64,000 nucleotides of DNA from Persicaria tinctoria (lineage: Eukaryota > Streptophyta > Magnoliopsida > Caryophyllales > Polygonaceae): assembly GCA_037127255.1 (NCBI GenBank), contig JBANSL010000009.1, positions 1,608,001 to 1,672,000 on the forward strand, in the 5' to 3' direction. Numbering within the stretch: position 1 is the stretch's first letter; every line of letters begins with the position of its first letter. The notes beneath the pieces were generated by a model. It made no database searches. It saw only the letters and a list, made by a program, of their open reading frames with translations, and had not been told where the DNA came from. The translations under genes were made by a program, and so were the position numbers. Shown here piece by piece: positions 46,144 to 59,000 of this stretch.

Positions 46144-47216
46144 TGATGCGGATCAAGATGACCTTTTGTGGGTCCAACAATGATCTTGATCCAGGCGAGC
46201 TCTCAAGACCGATTCGAGGGCCATTGATGGCAAAGAGTCTTGTCCTCAAGAGGAAGAAGAAGGCACCACCATGGAAGAAGATTCAAGTCTCATGTCGAGT
46301 ACACAAGGCCCATGTCGAGCACTTCCAATGTGTGGGCCGGTTCTAATCTTCAAATTAGTTTATTATTTTATTACTTATTATTTTATGTAATTAGATAAAT
46401 AAGGTGGAATTAATCATTGGCCACCAAGTTATTAATTATCTATCTCATTAGGATTTATTTATCTTAAAGTTATTTCATTTATCTTTAGGTAGAATTAATC
46501 TATCCAAACCCCTTTCCTTTGCAAGGAAGGATTGGTTAGATCTCTCATAAGTTTTCTATAAATTCATGTTATGCACCTTTGAATTAATCAGATTGAATAG
46601 AATTGAGGAACACCTTTATAGATTAAAGGGTTCTTCGATTTCAATCCCAAAAGCCTTATTGCTTATGTGTTCTAAGTCTCTCGGCACTACAATCACCATC
46701 ATCACTTTCGTGCTTCATCTTCACCGAAACAAACACAACATAAGACGTAGTCAAGATCGTTACATCAAGGAAAGAAGAAGACGAGCGCTTGGTGTCATCG
46801 GCGTCGGCTTCCCGGTGCTCGGCGCCTAGCGTTCGGAGCGCTCTCGCCTCGCTCTCGTCCCAGCGGCATCGCTCGCAGGCTCCTCGGCGCCCCGGGTCTC
46901 GCTCTCGCACACGCTCGCTCGCGCCTCGATCACTTTCCATCGCTTTTAGTTTCTTAACTTTCTTAAGTTAAAACACTGTTGCTTTTGTTTAAGTTTAAGT
47001 TTAGTTAGTTTAGTTGCAATGTCTTAAGTTAAGAAATATTGTTTAATTAGTTTTAATTTAGTTTAGTAATTTCTGTAGCTTATTTAGTAGGCTAATTAGT
47101 TTAATTCAATTGTTAATCAGGAGATATCGGAAGAGCATTGCAAGATCGGGCAAATATACGGCGTGGTTCTTGATCTTGAGTCCACATGCGAAGGATCGGG
47201 TATCCCAAACGTATCA
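46144..47216 (+). repeat. 5' LTR of the 46144-50830 element (1073 bp)
   Basis: Matches 49510-50830 closely but is about 250 bp shorter: the GC-rich segment found at about 50298-50550 in the 3' LTR is absent here, where the sequence passes from 'cctcgatcact' directly to 'ttccatcgc'. Contains a GC-rich stretch (46790-46935) and ends CGTATCA. Confidence 0.9.
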
Positions 47217-48247
47217 AGTGGTATCGGATTTCAGGTTAATGCAAGTTCTTTACTCTCTTGATTTCTTATTTGAGTGATTTATTTTTCGTGCCTATTTATC
47301 ACCATAGCCGCTGCATAAAAGTTGAATCTTTATTATTCACCCATCAAATTTGGCACTTTCTTTTTGTTATTCTTTGTTTGGATCTTTAATTTCGAAGATA
47401 TTGAGTTCTTGACTGCAAGTTGTGATCTTTTTCTTCTTAGTTGCTACATATCATACCTATGACTGTGATTCTTGGATTAAAAGCATTATATAAACTTGTA
47501 CCACTAAAGAACCCAATTTCTCCAGTTTCTAGCCTATTTTCCCTATTTTCTTTATTTTTGCTTACTTTTAGATCATCGTAGCTTTTTATTTTTTATTTTT
47601 TTTTCTTGCTCTTAAATTTTCGATTGCTGCCTTCCTTTACAGCAGCTAGTTCTTAGTTAAAAAAAAAAAAAACAGAAAACCGAGCATAATTCAAAAAAAA
47701 AGAGCATACTTTCATATACATTGTTGAGTTAGTAAATCCTCTTTGTTAGTTCTTTGATTGCTACATGTTAGATGATCTAATCGGTTTTAAGCATTACAAA
47801 AGAACCCTACTTGTGTGATTTTGTGCTGTGCCGACACTAGAGCCTTGGTCACACCCTTTTTTCTCTGAACCATGTTGCAACCGTCAGATAATAGTTGACG
47901 GAGTGTGTGCACTTGATTGCCCTTGTGATTGCTATTACCAATTATTACACATTCATATTATTCAAGCATCACATTGTAGTTCTTTTCTATACACATTAGC
48001 CGCTTGTTTATACTTGCTATCCTTGCTATCCGACTTGTGGCTGATTTCTTTTGCAATTTTGATTGTTACTTGCTGTCTTCAGTATTGCAAAATTCTGTGT
48101 CCAGGGAAATTGCTTGAATATAGTGCCTTGTTTTCTCGCTCTTTGATTTCTAAAACTTGAATCACTCTTAGGAATCACTAGAGCTTGCATTACTTGGTTT
48201 CTGGTCTTTGCTCCGTTTACTTGTTTCTCTTCTGATATTGTAGGAAC

Positions 48248-49195
48248 ATGTCGAACGACAATAACCCCAACCCTTCCCCTTCCCCGCCTACTATCGCCGA
48301 CGTTCGTTCCCTCTTTCAAGAGGAAATGGCCCAATGGACCAATCGCTTAGCCATTGAAACAGCGCAAGAAGGTGCTGATTTCTTTGCCCTGATCAACAAA
48401 ACCAAACGACGTGTACTTCCATTTCAGGAAGCGCTGACGGCTGATCCAATGGAGCACACCTTTCACACCAAGTGTGTGGTTCAGACATCCACACTCTCGG
48501 TCATCGTCGATGAACAGAGCTCTTGTAACTTGATCAACGAAAAGGTGGCCGAGTACCTCCATCTAGCAACTGCACCTCCACTGCAACACGATAGTTATAA
48601 CGGTATCACGGACGGTAACTCTGACCCTCTTGTTCCTAGACAATGCTTGCTTTCGTTTCAAATGGGTAATTATTGTGATCAAGTGTTGTGTGATGTCGTT
48701 AAAATGGATTGTTGTCATATTCTTTTAGGTCAACCTTGGGTAAATGATCGGCAAGTTATTTATGATGGTCGCTTAAATACCTTTGCTTTTAAGTTTGCTG
48801 GGAGGAGCTTCACCCTCCTACCCTTATCTCCTCAAGCTGTTTTGAAGGAACAGGTACGACAACGTCAATACAAAGCCCAGAAGGAGGCTGCTGCAAGACG
48901 GGAAGCGCACTGCAGCACAGACACCAATCAGGCTGCACCCGCGGCCATCCCATCTATCCCTCCTGATTCAGTCGCGCCCTCAGCCCATGATGATATCACA
49001 TTCGTGGGCCCAGATTCAGCACAGCGCGTCGAACTTGTTTCACAGATTCCCGTTGACTCCGACCTCGGAATTGAGTCAACTCAGTCTTGTTGCGAAGCTA
49101 ACTCAACGAGCTTTCCAACAGTGTCTCACACGCTAAAGGAATTTTCCATTAAGGCACCCGAAACTGCTCTGAAGGGACTGCAGTGCTGCGCATGA
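48248..49195 (+). CDS. Gag/retropepsin-like protein of a non-autonomous LTR element (315 residues)
   Basis: The ATG at 48248 gives MSNDNNPNPSPSPPTIADVR, a gag-like N-terminus with a short helical segment (SLFQEEMAQWTNRLA). From about residue 65 it resembles Ty3/gypsy-type retropepsin (RVP_2): FHTKCVVQTSTLSVIVDEQS, VLCDVVKMDCCHILLGQPW, YDGRLNTFAFKFAGRSFTLL. The usual Asp-Ser/Thr/Gly-Gly catalytic triplet reads DEQ here, so protease activity is doubtful. No zinc knuckle and no RT follow. A basic, Gln-rich tail and a Ser/Asp-rich region complete it. It stops at 49193-49195; another frame continues open from about 49186 into the 3' LTR with acidic sequence (ASDDNDDDVGDTSLELA), consistent with a frameshift near the end. 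Confidence 0.75.
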   Translation: MSNDNNPNPSPSPPTIADVRSLFQEEMAQWTNRLAIETAQEGADFFALINKTKRRVLPFQEALTADPMEHTFHTKCVVQTSTLSVIVDEQSSCNLINEKVAEYLHLATAPPLQHDSYNGITDGNSDPLVPRQCLLSFQMGNYCDQVLCDVVKMDCCHILLGQPWVNDRQVIYDGRLNTFAFKFAGRSFTLLPLSPQAVLKEQVRQRQYKAQKEAAARREAHCSTDTNQAAPAAIPSIPPDSVAPSAHDDITFVGPDSAQRVELVSQIPVDSDLGIESTQSCCEANSTSFPTVSHTLKEFSIKAPETALKGLQCCA

Positions 49196-49509
49196 TGTGT
49201 TGGGTGCTTCTGACGACAACGATGATGACGTTGGGGACACTTCTCTTGAGTTAGCTATTGTACCTCTTGATAATGTTCCTAATGTTGATAATTCTGGAGT
49301 TCATAGGGTTATTGGGCCTTTTGATTTTGTTCCTTTTGACTGCTCGATGATCCCTATGACAGGTGTTGTTTTTGAGGTTCCTGTCCCTCAAATTCTGCTG
49401 GCACCACCTCAAATCGATTGTCAAGGAAGTTACTTTTTGGTGGTTGCTCCTTCCCTACTGCTCTTCAATGACTCAATTCGAGGAAGAATCGAAGATAAGA
49501 AGGGGAGAA

Positions 49510-50830
49510 TGATGCGGATCAAGATGACCTTCTGTGGGTCCAACAATGATATTGATCCAGGCGAGCTCTCAAGACCGATTCGAGGGCCATTGATGGCAAA
49601 GAGTCTTGTCCTCAAGAGGAAGAAGAAGGCACCACCATGGAAGAAGATTCAAGTCTCATGTCGAGTACACAAGGCCCATGTCGAGCACTTCCAATGTGTG
49701 GGCCGGTTCTAGTCTTCAAATTAGTTTATTATTTTATTACTTATTATTTTATGTAATTAGATAAAGAAGGTGGAATTAATCCTTGGCCACCAAGTTATTA
49801 ATTATCTATCTCATTAGGATTTATTTATCTTAAAGTTATTTCATTTATCTTTAGGTAGAATTAATCTATCCAAACCCCTTTCCTTTGCAAGGAAGGATTG
49901 GTTAGATCTCTCATAAGTTTTCTATAAATTCATGTTATGCACCTTTGAATTAATCAGATTGAATAGAATTGAGGAACCCCTTTATGGATTAAAGGGTTCT
50001 TCGATTTCAATCCCAAAAGCCTTATTTCTTATGTGTTCTAAGTCTCTCGGCACTACAATCACCATCATCACTTTCGTGCTTCATCTTCACCGAAACAAAC
50101 ACAACATAAGACCTAGTCAAGATCGTTACATCACGGAAAGAAGAAGACGAGCGCTTGGTGTCTTCGGTGTCGGCTTCCCGGTGCTCGGCGCCTAGCGTCC
50201 GGAGCGCTCTCGCCTCGCTCTCGTCCCAGCGGCATCGCTCGCAGGCTCCTCGGCGCCCCTGGTCTCACTCTCGCACACGCTCGCTCGCGCCTCGATCACT
50301 CTCGCGTGCTCTCACCCGCTCACGTCCTCGCAGTCGCTCGACGCCACGCCCTGAGGAGCACTGCTCCTGCGCTTCAGCGTCGCTCACTCCTGCGAAGTCG
50401 CTCCTCGCCACCAGCGATCGCAACCAGCAAGCCGCGTCCGCACCAGCGAGCCCGTAGCCTGTTCCGCGAGCTTTCGCAGACCGTCGTTGCCTTTGCTTTC
50501 ATTCACTATTACTTTGTTAAATTGCTAGTTTAGAATTAATTATGCTATTTCCATCGCTTTTAGTTTCTTAACTTTCTTAAGTTAAAACAAAGTTTAAGTT
50601 TAGTTAGTTTAGTTGCAATGTCTTAAGTTAAGAAATATTGTTTAATTAGTTTTTAATTAGTTTTAATTTAGTTTAGTAATTTCGATCTGTAACTTATTTA
50701 GTAGGCTAATTAGTTCAATTCAATTGTTAATCAGGAGATATCGAAAGGGCATTGCAAGATCGGGCAAATATACGGCGTGGTTCTTGATCTTGAGTCCATA
50801 GGCGAAGGATCGGGTATCCCAAACGTATCA
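49510..50830 (+). repeat. 3' LTR of the 46144-50830 element (1321 bp)
   Basis: Starts TGATGCGG after the purine tract and ends CGTATCA before CACCA. It has about 250 bp more than the 5' LTR (about 50298-50550): CGCTC-rich sequence followed by 'tttgctttcattcactatt'. Confidence 0.9.
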
Positions 50831-50835
50831 CACCA

Positions 50836-52850
50836 AGTGTTTGAAGAAATGTTTAGGCAATAGATATGATGATTTTTTGTTTTATCAAGGAGATATAGTG
50901 TGCACCAAGTGTTGTAGTCTTGTAGATTGCTTCCCAATGGGTAATTTTTTGACCTCTCAATTCAATTTTGAATACATCTTATTATGTTCAATTTTGATTT
51001 TTGGTTAGTGATGCAGGATGAACGTCGTTGACACTTTCGCCCTTTACCAAATAGTAATAAAAATCCAAATTTAAAGACGCATCCAATAGATTAGGCAATC
51101 AATCACTTCATAAAACAAATAACTACTAGTATAGCAATGAAGTCCGGTGTCGAACCCACAGGGAGAAACGATTTCCTATTCAATTACTCTAGACAAGACT
51201 CTTTAAAAGCAAAGCAATAACCTTTTGAACAAATACCAAATATAAAAGTAATCAGATTGCAAATCACAAAGAAAATTGATATCAAAGTAGAAAGAACATT
51301 TCACAATTAATTCTCTGACAATGGTTGGAATTCATGGTCCTCGGATTGATTTATCAATTATTCATATTCCTAAGTCTACTTGACTAAAGTTGAGAGATCT
51401 GCAGAGATTCACTCATCTTATTCAATCTCACTAAAGAATAGCATTAAGAACTTAAGTAATTAAGACCAATTGGCAGATTGACTCTATTCAATTAAGACAG
51501 ATAAGCGCATACCGAACTCAATCCTAATCAAATATCCTTAACATAGATCAACTGAAATCATCCACTACAAAGACAAAGATGCATCACTATCATCAATACC
51601 TTTGTTTGCAACCATAAGGAAAAACATCATCCACGCATCTGACAAGAAATCTTTCACAACTTTACTCATCAAAAGCAACATCATCAATAGTGAAAATACA
51701 ACCAAACATATAAACGTCATAACATGTATATATGAGATCAAGTAGCTTGCATGCTCAAAAATCAACCTTACTAAGGATAAAATGTGTATCTCTCACTCTC
51801 ATGTGTTTAGGCTTTAAGCACACACTCACCTCAGTTCCATATACAAGCATCAATTAGAATATTGACATTTATATCACAAAATCTCCACCAGATACGTCAA
51901 TGCAAAAATAAAAACATCAAGATGAATTTCGCTCAATGGAAACCTTCATAGAAGATCTAATTCGGCGGGGTTGTAATGGGGCTTGGTAGAAACATAAGGG
52001 AAAGGAATTGTATTTAGTCATGTGGTGCTATAAATTCCGGGAAAACAAGATTCCAAAATTCCCAACATAAGACAAACCAACTCAGTAACATCAAGCTCAC
52101 AAATGCACAACATCTCTCAATATCATTTAAGTAACTCCAAAATCATCTCAAATCTCATCATCTCGTCATCTTACATATAGTGCAATCTCAACACCCAACC
52201 AATGCATATCATAACCAACATAAATCTCAATTCTTCCTCAATACGCAAACATAAGATAAATGACTATTTATTTTCTCTTTTTTTTTTCTTTTTTTTCGGA
52301 TTTTTTTTTCAGCTTCTTTTACCCCTAGGTGAATTTTATCCTCCCTAGATCCAAGCTTTTTATATTTTTTTCTTGATCCAAAGTGCATAAAAATCAAATG
52401 CATATACATGAGGGACTAAATAAGCACATAATATTACATCTTCTCAAAAACCATAAACTATAGAATCACACTTTAGTTTCATTCTCCTCAATCTCCAAAA
52501 TAGATTACATAACCCACTCAAAATCTCAATTCCCTCGAAATAAGGGTAAGTCTTATTATAGGTTAGGAATAATAATTTTGTGGAGCTAGCAACAAAAAGG
52601 CTAATGGCTCAAATTGGCTTCATATTTTTATGCAGTTCAAGCGGTCTGACCGCGCAGGGCCCGAAAAATTATTGGGCCTCATATTTTTAAAACAGATGTA
52701 GTAACATATGTGTGTCCTTGCCTCAATGGTTTTAGACCTGTTTCAGGTACTTTTGGTCCAAAATTCGATTCTCTGTACTGACAAATTTTCAAAAGGAACT
52801 AACGGGCTCCACAATCAATTTATATTAATTTATTTTTATTTAGCAGATAC
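50836..52850. other. AT-rich spacer, no gene recognised
   Basis: Starts with the continuation of the sequence interrupted by the LTR element. From about 51030 it contains 'gtccggtgtcgaacccacag', a phrase typical of old plant repeats, but I cannot name a family. T-rich runs are at 52273-52310. Short frames (51565-51765 and 52227-52409, both minus) are not protein-like. It ends at 52850 where the element D LTR begins. Confidence 0.5.
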
Positions 52851-55800
52851 TGTAACGGCCCAGGATTATGATTCCCGGGTTACGTTTCGAGGGATTAAAC
52901 CCCTCGTTAGGATCTTGCGCCCCGAGTACAGGTTGAAGGTTTGAAATCCTAACTAACGCTTTCAAGTGGAATTTCAGACCCAAATTTCAAGGGATCGTTG
53001 GAATCCCTGGGGAAGTCCCCTGTACCTGCCGTAAGTCTAAGCGTAGAAAATTCATAGTCATACAGAAGCGGAAGTAAAGTACAATACAAAAGGGGTACCA
53101 CAGAAGAGCCGGGTCAAAACGTAAGTCAAATATTCAAATCTAAACTATTTATAATTTAGTGAAGTCAGAGTTTCAACTCTCTCTTTCCGCCATGTCAAAC
53201 CCGCGGTCATGGAGCCAAATCAGCATCATTACACATATATGACATACCTAAAAAAAAATAATACAGGGCGTGGGATCAGACTGAGGCCCACCCACAGGAC
53301 TACGTCCTACTGTAATCATACCATATACGATAATCCTAATAAAGATGCTTCTAGATGTAAGGCGGAATATTAACACACTAACATGCTCCTAAGATCAAGT
53401 GCGTAAATATAATAAGGCCTTAGCACCAAATACCAAGTGGTATATCCCTCTCCTACCTCCACCCCCTTCCGATAGGGCGGAGACTAGCCAGCTCGTGAAT
53501 GCATTCCATATAATCGGGTGGCACGCATGCCCAACCCGTATCCACAATAAAGCCCGCAGGCATCTCATAATATAAGGAAGTTTCATGACTCGATTGACTC
53601 AGGACGGGACCCGATGAGACTAGGTCGTCCTATAACCCTAGCAATGACTCTAGTTACTTCACAGATAACGGCCGTTCTGTTTACATACGCATAAAGATAT
53701 AGAATGCTCAACGGTCAATGCAACCTAGCATGGTACTACATGGCATGCTGATCATGAATGCAAGCACCTAGTATATCCTATGATTACATGCACATGGGAA
53801 TCAATCTGAGTAAGCTCTAGGAACTTACCTGGCGGGGCAGAACATCAAGGCAAGCATTACGATAGATTAAAGAACACCTAGTAAGCATAACAATCGTATA
53901 AGTCTATATCTAATCATTCAAGAACACATCATTCAATGAGAATAACAACCATATCACAATCATCATCATCATATCCAGTTCAATCATATCGTCATATTCC
54001 AAGACCGCATCATTCTCATCGTTCCATCCAACCACATTCATATATTCGCAATAATAATCCGCAATAATAAGTTTGCATAATCATTTATCTCGAGATTCAT
54101 CATATTATCATATTTCATAAGTTATGAGACAACGATATATAACTTAACATCTTAGCATGCCGTTAGACATTCATACATTCAATTAGTTCACACAATCATG
54201 ATATTAGTCAATCAATCATATCATAACATGCTAGTCAGTCACCGATCACATAATTTCCGAGTTGATCCCGAAAACCGATTTGAAAACCATGTTAACTAGT
54301 TAGAAATTCTGTCTTTGGAAAATGTTCGTTAAATTCCTTTTTTCTAAAATCCAAGTCTCACAATATAAGTAATTTCGTTTAATGGTCGTAATATTATATC
54401 ATTAAATCTTAATAATAGTATTTTATATTTTAAAACTCAAATAATAATATTTCATTTTTTGAATACCATTCTCTTATAAAACTATCATAAAATACCTCCT
54501 TTTTCTAAAACTCCCAACCCGAACCTATTTTTGTGAAAAATGCCCAATTTGTTTTGATAGAACAGGCCCAATCTATTATTTATTTTAAACCCCAAATTCC
54601 TGGCCCAATGAAATTAGGCCCAATTGGCCTTTCCATCTTCCATTTTCTGAAAACTGAATTGGACATTTAAAATAAAGAAGAGGGGCCCCGCCTTGTTGGC
54701 TTGTGAGATGGCACGAATGGCCCCACAGGCCTTCTTCCTCTTCCCTTCCAATTGACGGAAAGGAGCAACAGAGAGAGCTTTGTGCTCGAAAAGAAAAACG
54801 ACGGGAAGAGGGAGCTTGGAGCTCGCCGGCGACAACACCCACTCCGACTCCGGTCGTGACTCCGACACACACACTCTCACGGAAAGGGAAAGAAGAATAA
54901 GAGGGAAGAAGCTCACCGAGTTGCGGGTACGACACTCACCAGAAGCTCGAATCGGCTCGTCAGAGGCTCGGGGAGGCGACGTCCGGGTACGTCGAGGCGG
55001 ATTCTTCGATCGGAGGTGCTGGGGAGAGATAGGGAATGTTAAAGGCGGAAGCTTTCATGGGGTGTTCGGGCGGAAAGAGGAGAAAGGGACCTTACCGGAT
55101 TTCGAAAAGGGAAAACAGGGGAGGTGACCGACGGTCGGACTCGGTGAATAGGCGGTGGAAGGCGGTGGTGGTGGTCTGGGTGCTTCTGCTGCTTCTGTCC
55201 GACCTGGAGTGTTGCTCAGGAGCGCTTGGAGGGCTCGGTGCGTCCGGACAGAAGTGACGGGAAGGAGAGTTCGAGTGGGGTTGTTTGGGTTCGTTTGGCC
55301 GCCGAACAGAAGAACCAAGGCAGGGGAGTCGGGGATGCTGGTGGTGGCTGCCAAAAACAGGAGGTGTGGTGGCGGTGGCGACTGGGGTGGTGGTGCTCGG
55401 TTATCAACAACAAGGAAACGAGGGTGGTGGTGTTCTTGTCACAAAGGAGAGAGGAAGATAAGGAAAAGGAGGTGAAGAGATAAGGTTTGTGTTTGATTTC
55501 TTTTTTTTTTCTGTGTAGTGATGTGAGACGAATCAAGAAGTCAGATTATAAGGATGAAAATGAGGGGTTTGGTGATGCTCTTGGGACTGAGACCGAATAC
55601 ATCCAAGGAGATAGGGGTGTGGGAAATGTTTAGTCAAACATGGAAATGGACAATTCTGTCATTGCTACTGCTACACGGCAAGGAGGAGATGGGACGAGTG
55701 ATGAATGCTGATTGGATTTTGAAGGTGGGGGAAAGAGGACAATTGACGGGTGGTTCCTCAAAATAAATCTCAAAATACCTTATAATTTAAATCTCAAAAC

Positions 55801-56002
55801 CCGTACACTCGACTTTATCCTGACTCGATCAAAATAAAGTTTTATTTTTTTTTAATTTTTTTTTCTGAATTTAATAATGAAATCCGCTTTAAGAGTTCAA
55901 AATCCGAATTAGTGAATTCTCATTTAAATTCCGAATTTAAATTCATTTTTATTTCTTTTTTTTTTCTGAGAAATTTAGGATTTAAATATTCGAGCCTTTA
56001 CA
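52851..56002 (-). repeat. Element D 3' LTR (3152 bp)
   Basis: On the minus strand it starts TGTAAAGGCTCG at 56002 and ends GGGCCGTTACA at 52851. It contains the gene-like leader (about 54700-55540), AT-rich middle (about 54350-54520), conserved core (53440-53560) and terminal hairpin (52852-52884). Confidence 0.9.
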
Positions 56003-59000
56003 TCATCCACCTCTAAAAACAAGTCTCGTCCCAGAGACTAAAACCAAAACAAGGCAGGGGATGAAGTTGGAAGTAGGTGAGTCCAAGGACCATTCCATTG
56101 ATCCCGTAAGTGACTCATAAGTGCCCCTATGAGATTCTCACAGTATCGTTGTCGTGATCATAATATCCCCGATTGGCGGTAGCGAGAGTGTGATATGGGC
56201 CCTTACCACACTCTTACCCCGACTTCTCGGCTATATCATAACTCGAAAAGCATTACAACATCTCCACTAAGTCTTAGCAAACAGTCTATAAGGGCCCCTA
56301 TAAAATGTTTGTATCCACTTCGTGGGTGTCATAATGCAGGCTTGGGTCGAAAAAGTGCAAAAGGAGTTCGCAGTTTGAAAAGGATTGGTCTCAATATCAT
56401 TAGAATTCTCGATCGCGTTTGGTTTCTCAAAATCCAAGTTATTTCTTCTTTTTAAACACCATTCAGTAACCCTTAATCCAACGTTAGTCAAGCAAGTTTC
56501 AAATCTGAAGAGGTGGAATCATCCACCTCTAAGGGTTAACCCCATATTTCCTTCCTAGGTTCCAAGTCAGAATCAATTTTCATCAATTCAGTTCTAGCAT
56601 CCCAGCAATTCTAATCCAAGGCATTATATAGTATAGCAATCGTATCGTGCATTCGAAAACAGATCATACTCATGTCAAGGATAGTCACGTACCATAGCAG
56701 ATAAGCACATCATATCAAACAAATAAGCACATCATACTTACACTAACTACTAAGAATTGTCACGTCAGAGTCATACAAGTATCGTCGCACACCAGCTTTC
56801 TATCAAACTAAAAAAAGTAGCTATATTAGCACTCATACCTCATTATTATCTATGACAATAACTCAGAGAATCAACACTGTTAATAGCATAAAATTTGCAC
56901 ATTACTCGATCCTAAGTACCGCATACCCATAAGCCCCATCCTCGAGAAAACCTGTCTACAACTACCAACCATAACTGAACACGGCCACTAGTACTTATCA
57001 TCTCTCGCATCAAGATTAACCTCACCTAGGTCTACCAACTCAAATCCGATACTAGTTCTAACACCATTGCACTAAGCTTAGCATACAATCTCTCTAGTCG
57101 GATATCCATCCACGATTCAAGGCCCACATCTCTAACCAATTACTAGGTCTCCCAACTCTTACGTCACCAATTCATCTAAGGATCAATCGACTTAAATATC
57201 CCGAGCTCAAGTCCTAACCTTCCACTCAACCATCTAAAACTCATATCTCGGAGTTCCCAATCGCACAATTCCCTATTCCGACAAGCTTAACAACTCGACC
57301 AACTACTAAGACTACCTATAAAGCACACTCTGGTCCTAGGGGTTCCCTACTAGTCTCATTTCACCTCTCAAGAGAAGTCTCAAATGCTCAACCGAACTGC
57401 ACTCTCGATCGACCTCGGTGCTCCTTAACAATATCGCTTACTCTTCCTAGGTTCTCAAGACTCCGTGTGACCACTATCTCCCAAAGAGACATCTAGAATC
57501 ACCTTGCTAACTTAATCACACTTTCCGTACCACTAACCACTCTCACTAACCATCCACCTCTAAGAACCCAACTCATACTAACTATCTCACACCTGACACC
57601 CCCATCCTTATATCCTCAACATTCCCAGCCATGATTCACCAAGACTCTCATCACTCGTACCTATCCTCAAAGACCAAACACTGATTCCACCTACACATCC
57701 CATTCCAAAACTCACGAAACCAGAACCACTCATGACTCCTCAAGCCGACCTACTCAAGATCCTCCTCCCAGCATTTTCCAATTTTACCTCAAACTACTTC
57801 TCCTTAACCACGCCGCCTCAAGCCTAAAGCCTTTATCCAACGACCATTCCTCACAATGAAACCTTATGCAATCCTTAGCTCGAATTAACCATAACATCGC
57901 AACCTGACCAGTTTTCCCACAATTCTCCGACCTATAGATCTCCCGACATACTCTACCTGGACTAGTTCCCTCAACTCCACATATTTTCCCCAAATTTCCT
58001 TATTCCAAATCTCACTAAACCTTAACCGTTCGAAATCCTCTAACGTTCCCAATACATTCCGCCCTACTCTATTCTCAATTCCAAGATCCAAATCTCTCTA
58101 CCTCATCCTCAAGGACACACTCTTACTAGAAATCCCAACAACATCCTTACCTAGCTACCAGCCTTTCCCCGAAGACTCACCTCACATCTCCAAATACCTC
58201 AATAGCCACAATAACCTCCACTCATAAATTGCGCTTCATTCCCTATGCTAAAATCCTCCAACAACGCGTTAGAAATCCTTCACTCATGAATTCTCGAAGC
58301 ATCACTAACCCTATTTAAGCAACCCCAAGTACTCATCCCAGATACAGCTTGCTACTACTCTTTCTTAGCGATTCCTCAATCTCATCCTTTACCATAAACA
58401 GTTCCCAATCACCGCACATAGAACCTAGTCCCTAATTCTGCAATTCCTTAGACATTCCTCAACCAATCATCCTCGATGCCGCCCACGATCCGCTCCTAGA
58501 CTATCTAGACACCTTCCTTAGCTCACCAATCCGTCTAATAACACTTCCCTTTGAGAATCCCTCCGATCGATTCTTAGCTCACTCATCCACCTCTAGAATT
58601 ACACTAACCACCTATACTTGCACTCACTACCTACCGACACTTCTAGCTAGGACCTCTTCCTCGAAATCTCACCATGCTAACTCCACTCTTCACCTAAGAC
58701 CTACCTGGAAGCTCAAATATACTCACTGAACACTATCTCCGACAAGCCATAACTCACTCGACTCTACCCAAGATAACACATCCCTCATGAATTCCATCTC
58801 GCATAACCAACGACCAACTCGAAGACCTCAATCTACCTGCGATTTCCCGATCCGTCTCACCAAGGAAAACACTCGACTCATTCCCAAGAAGAATACACCA
58901 CCACATATATGACCCATAACCGATTTACTAGCAGGTCAGTACACTTAAGCATATAGGCACATAATCACAAACACAAGTTAGTCAGGCAATCATTCACTAC

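Larger units (their letters stand above)
46144..50830 (+). mobile_element. Non-autonomous LTR retrotransposon with gag/protease-like ORF (4687 bp)
   Basis: LTRs 46144-47216 and 49510-50830 start TGATGCGGATCAAGATGACC and end CGTATCA. The perfect target duplication CACCA lies at 46139-46143 and 50831-50835. A primer-binding-site-like TGGTATCGGATTTC is at 47219, two bases after the LTR. The polypurine tract AGAAGGGGAGAA (49498-49509) abuts the 3' LTR. The internal region is only about 2.3 kb with one main ORF and no RT, RNase H or integrase, so it must use proteins from another element. The retropepsin-like domain points to Ty3/gypsy ancestry. Confidence 0.88.

Noticed and set aside
51120..51170. 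'gtgtcgaacccacaggga' considered as a SINE B-box or tRNA arm
   Set aside because: No A-box at the right distance upstream and no tRNA fold; it is a phrase common in old plant repeats.
54585..55536. Several 100-116 codon ORFs on both strands in the D LTR
   Set aside because: GC/CT-rich LTR leader; no domain and frames not shared with the C or B LTRs.
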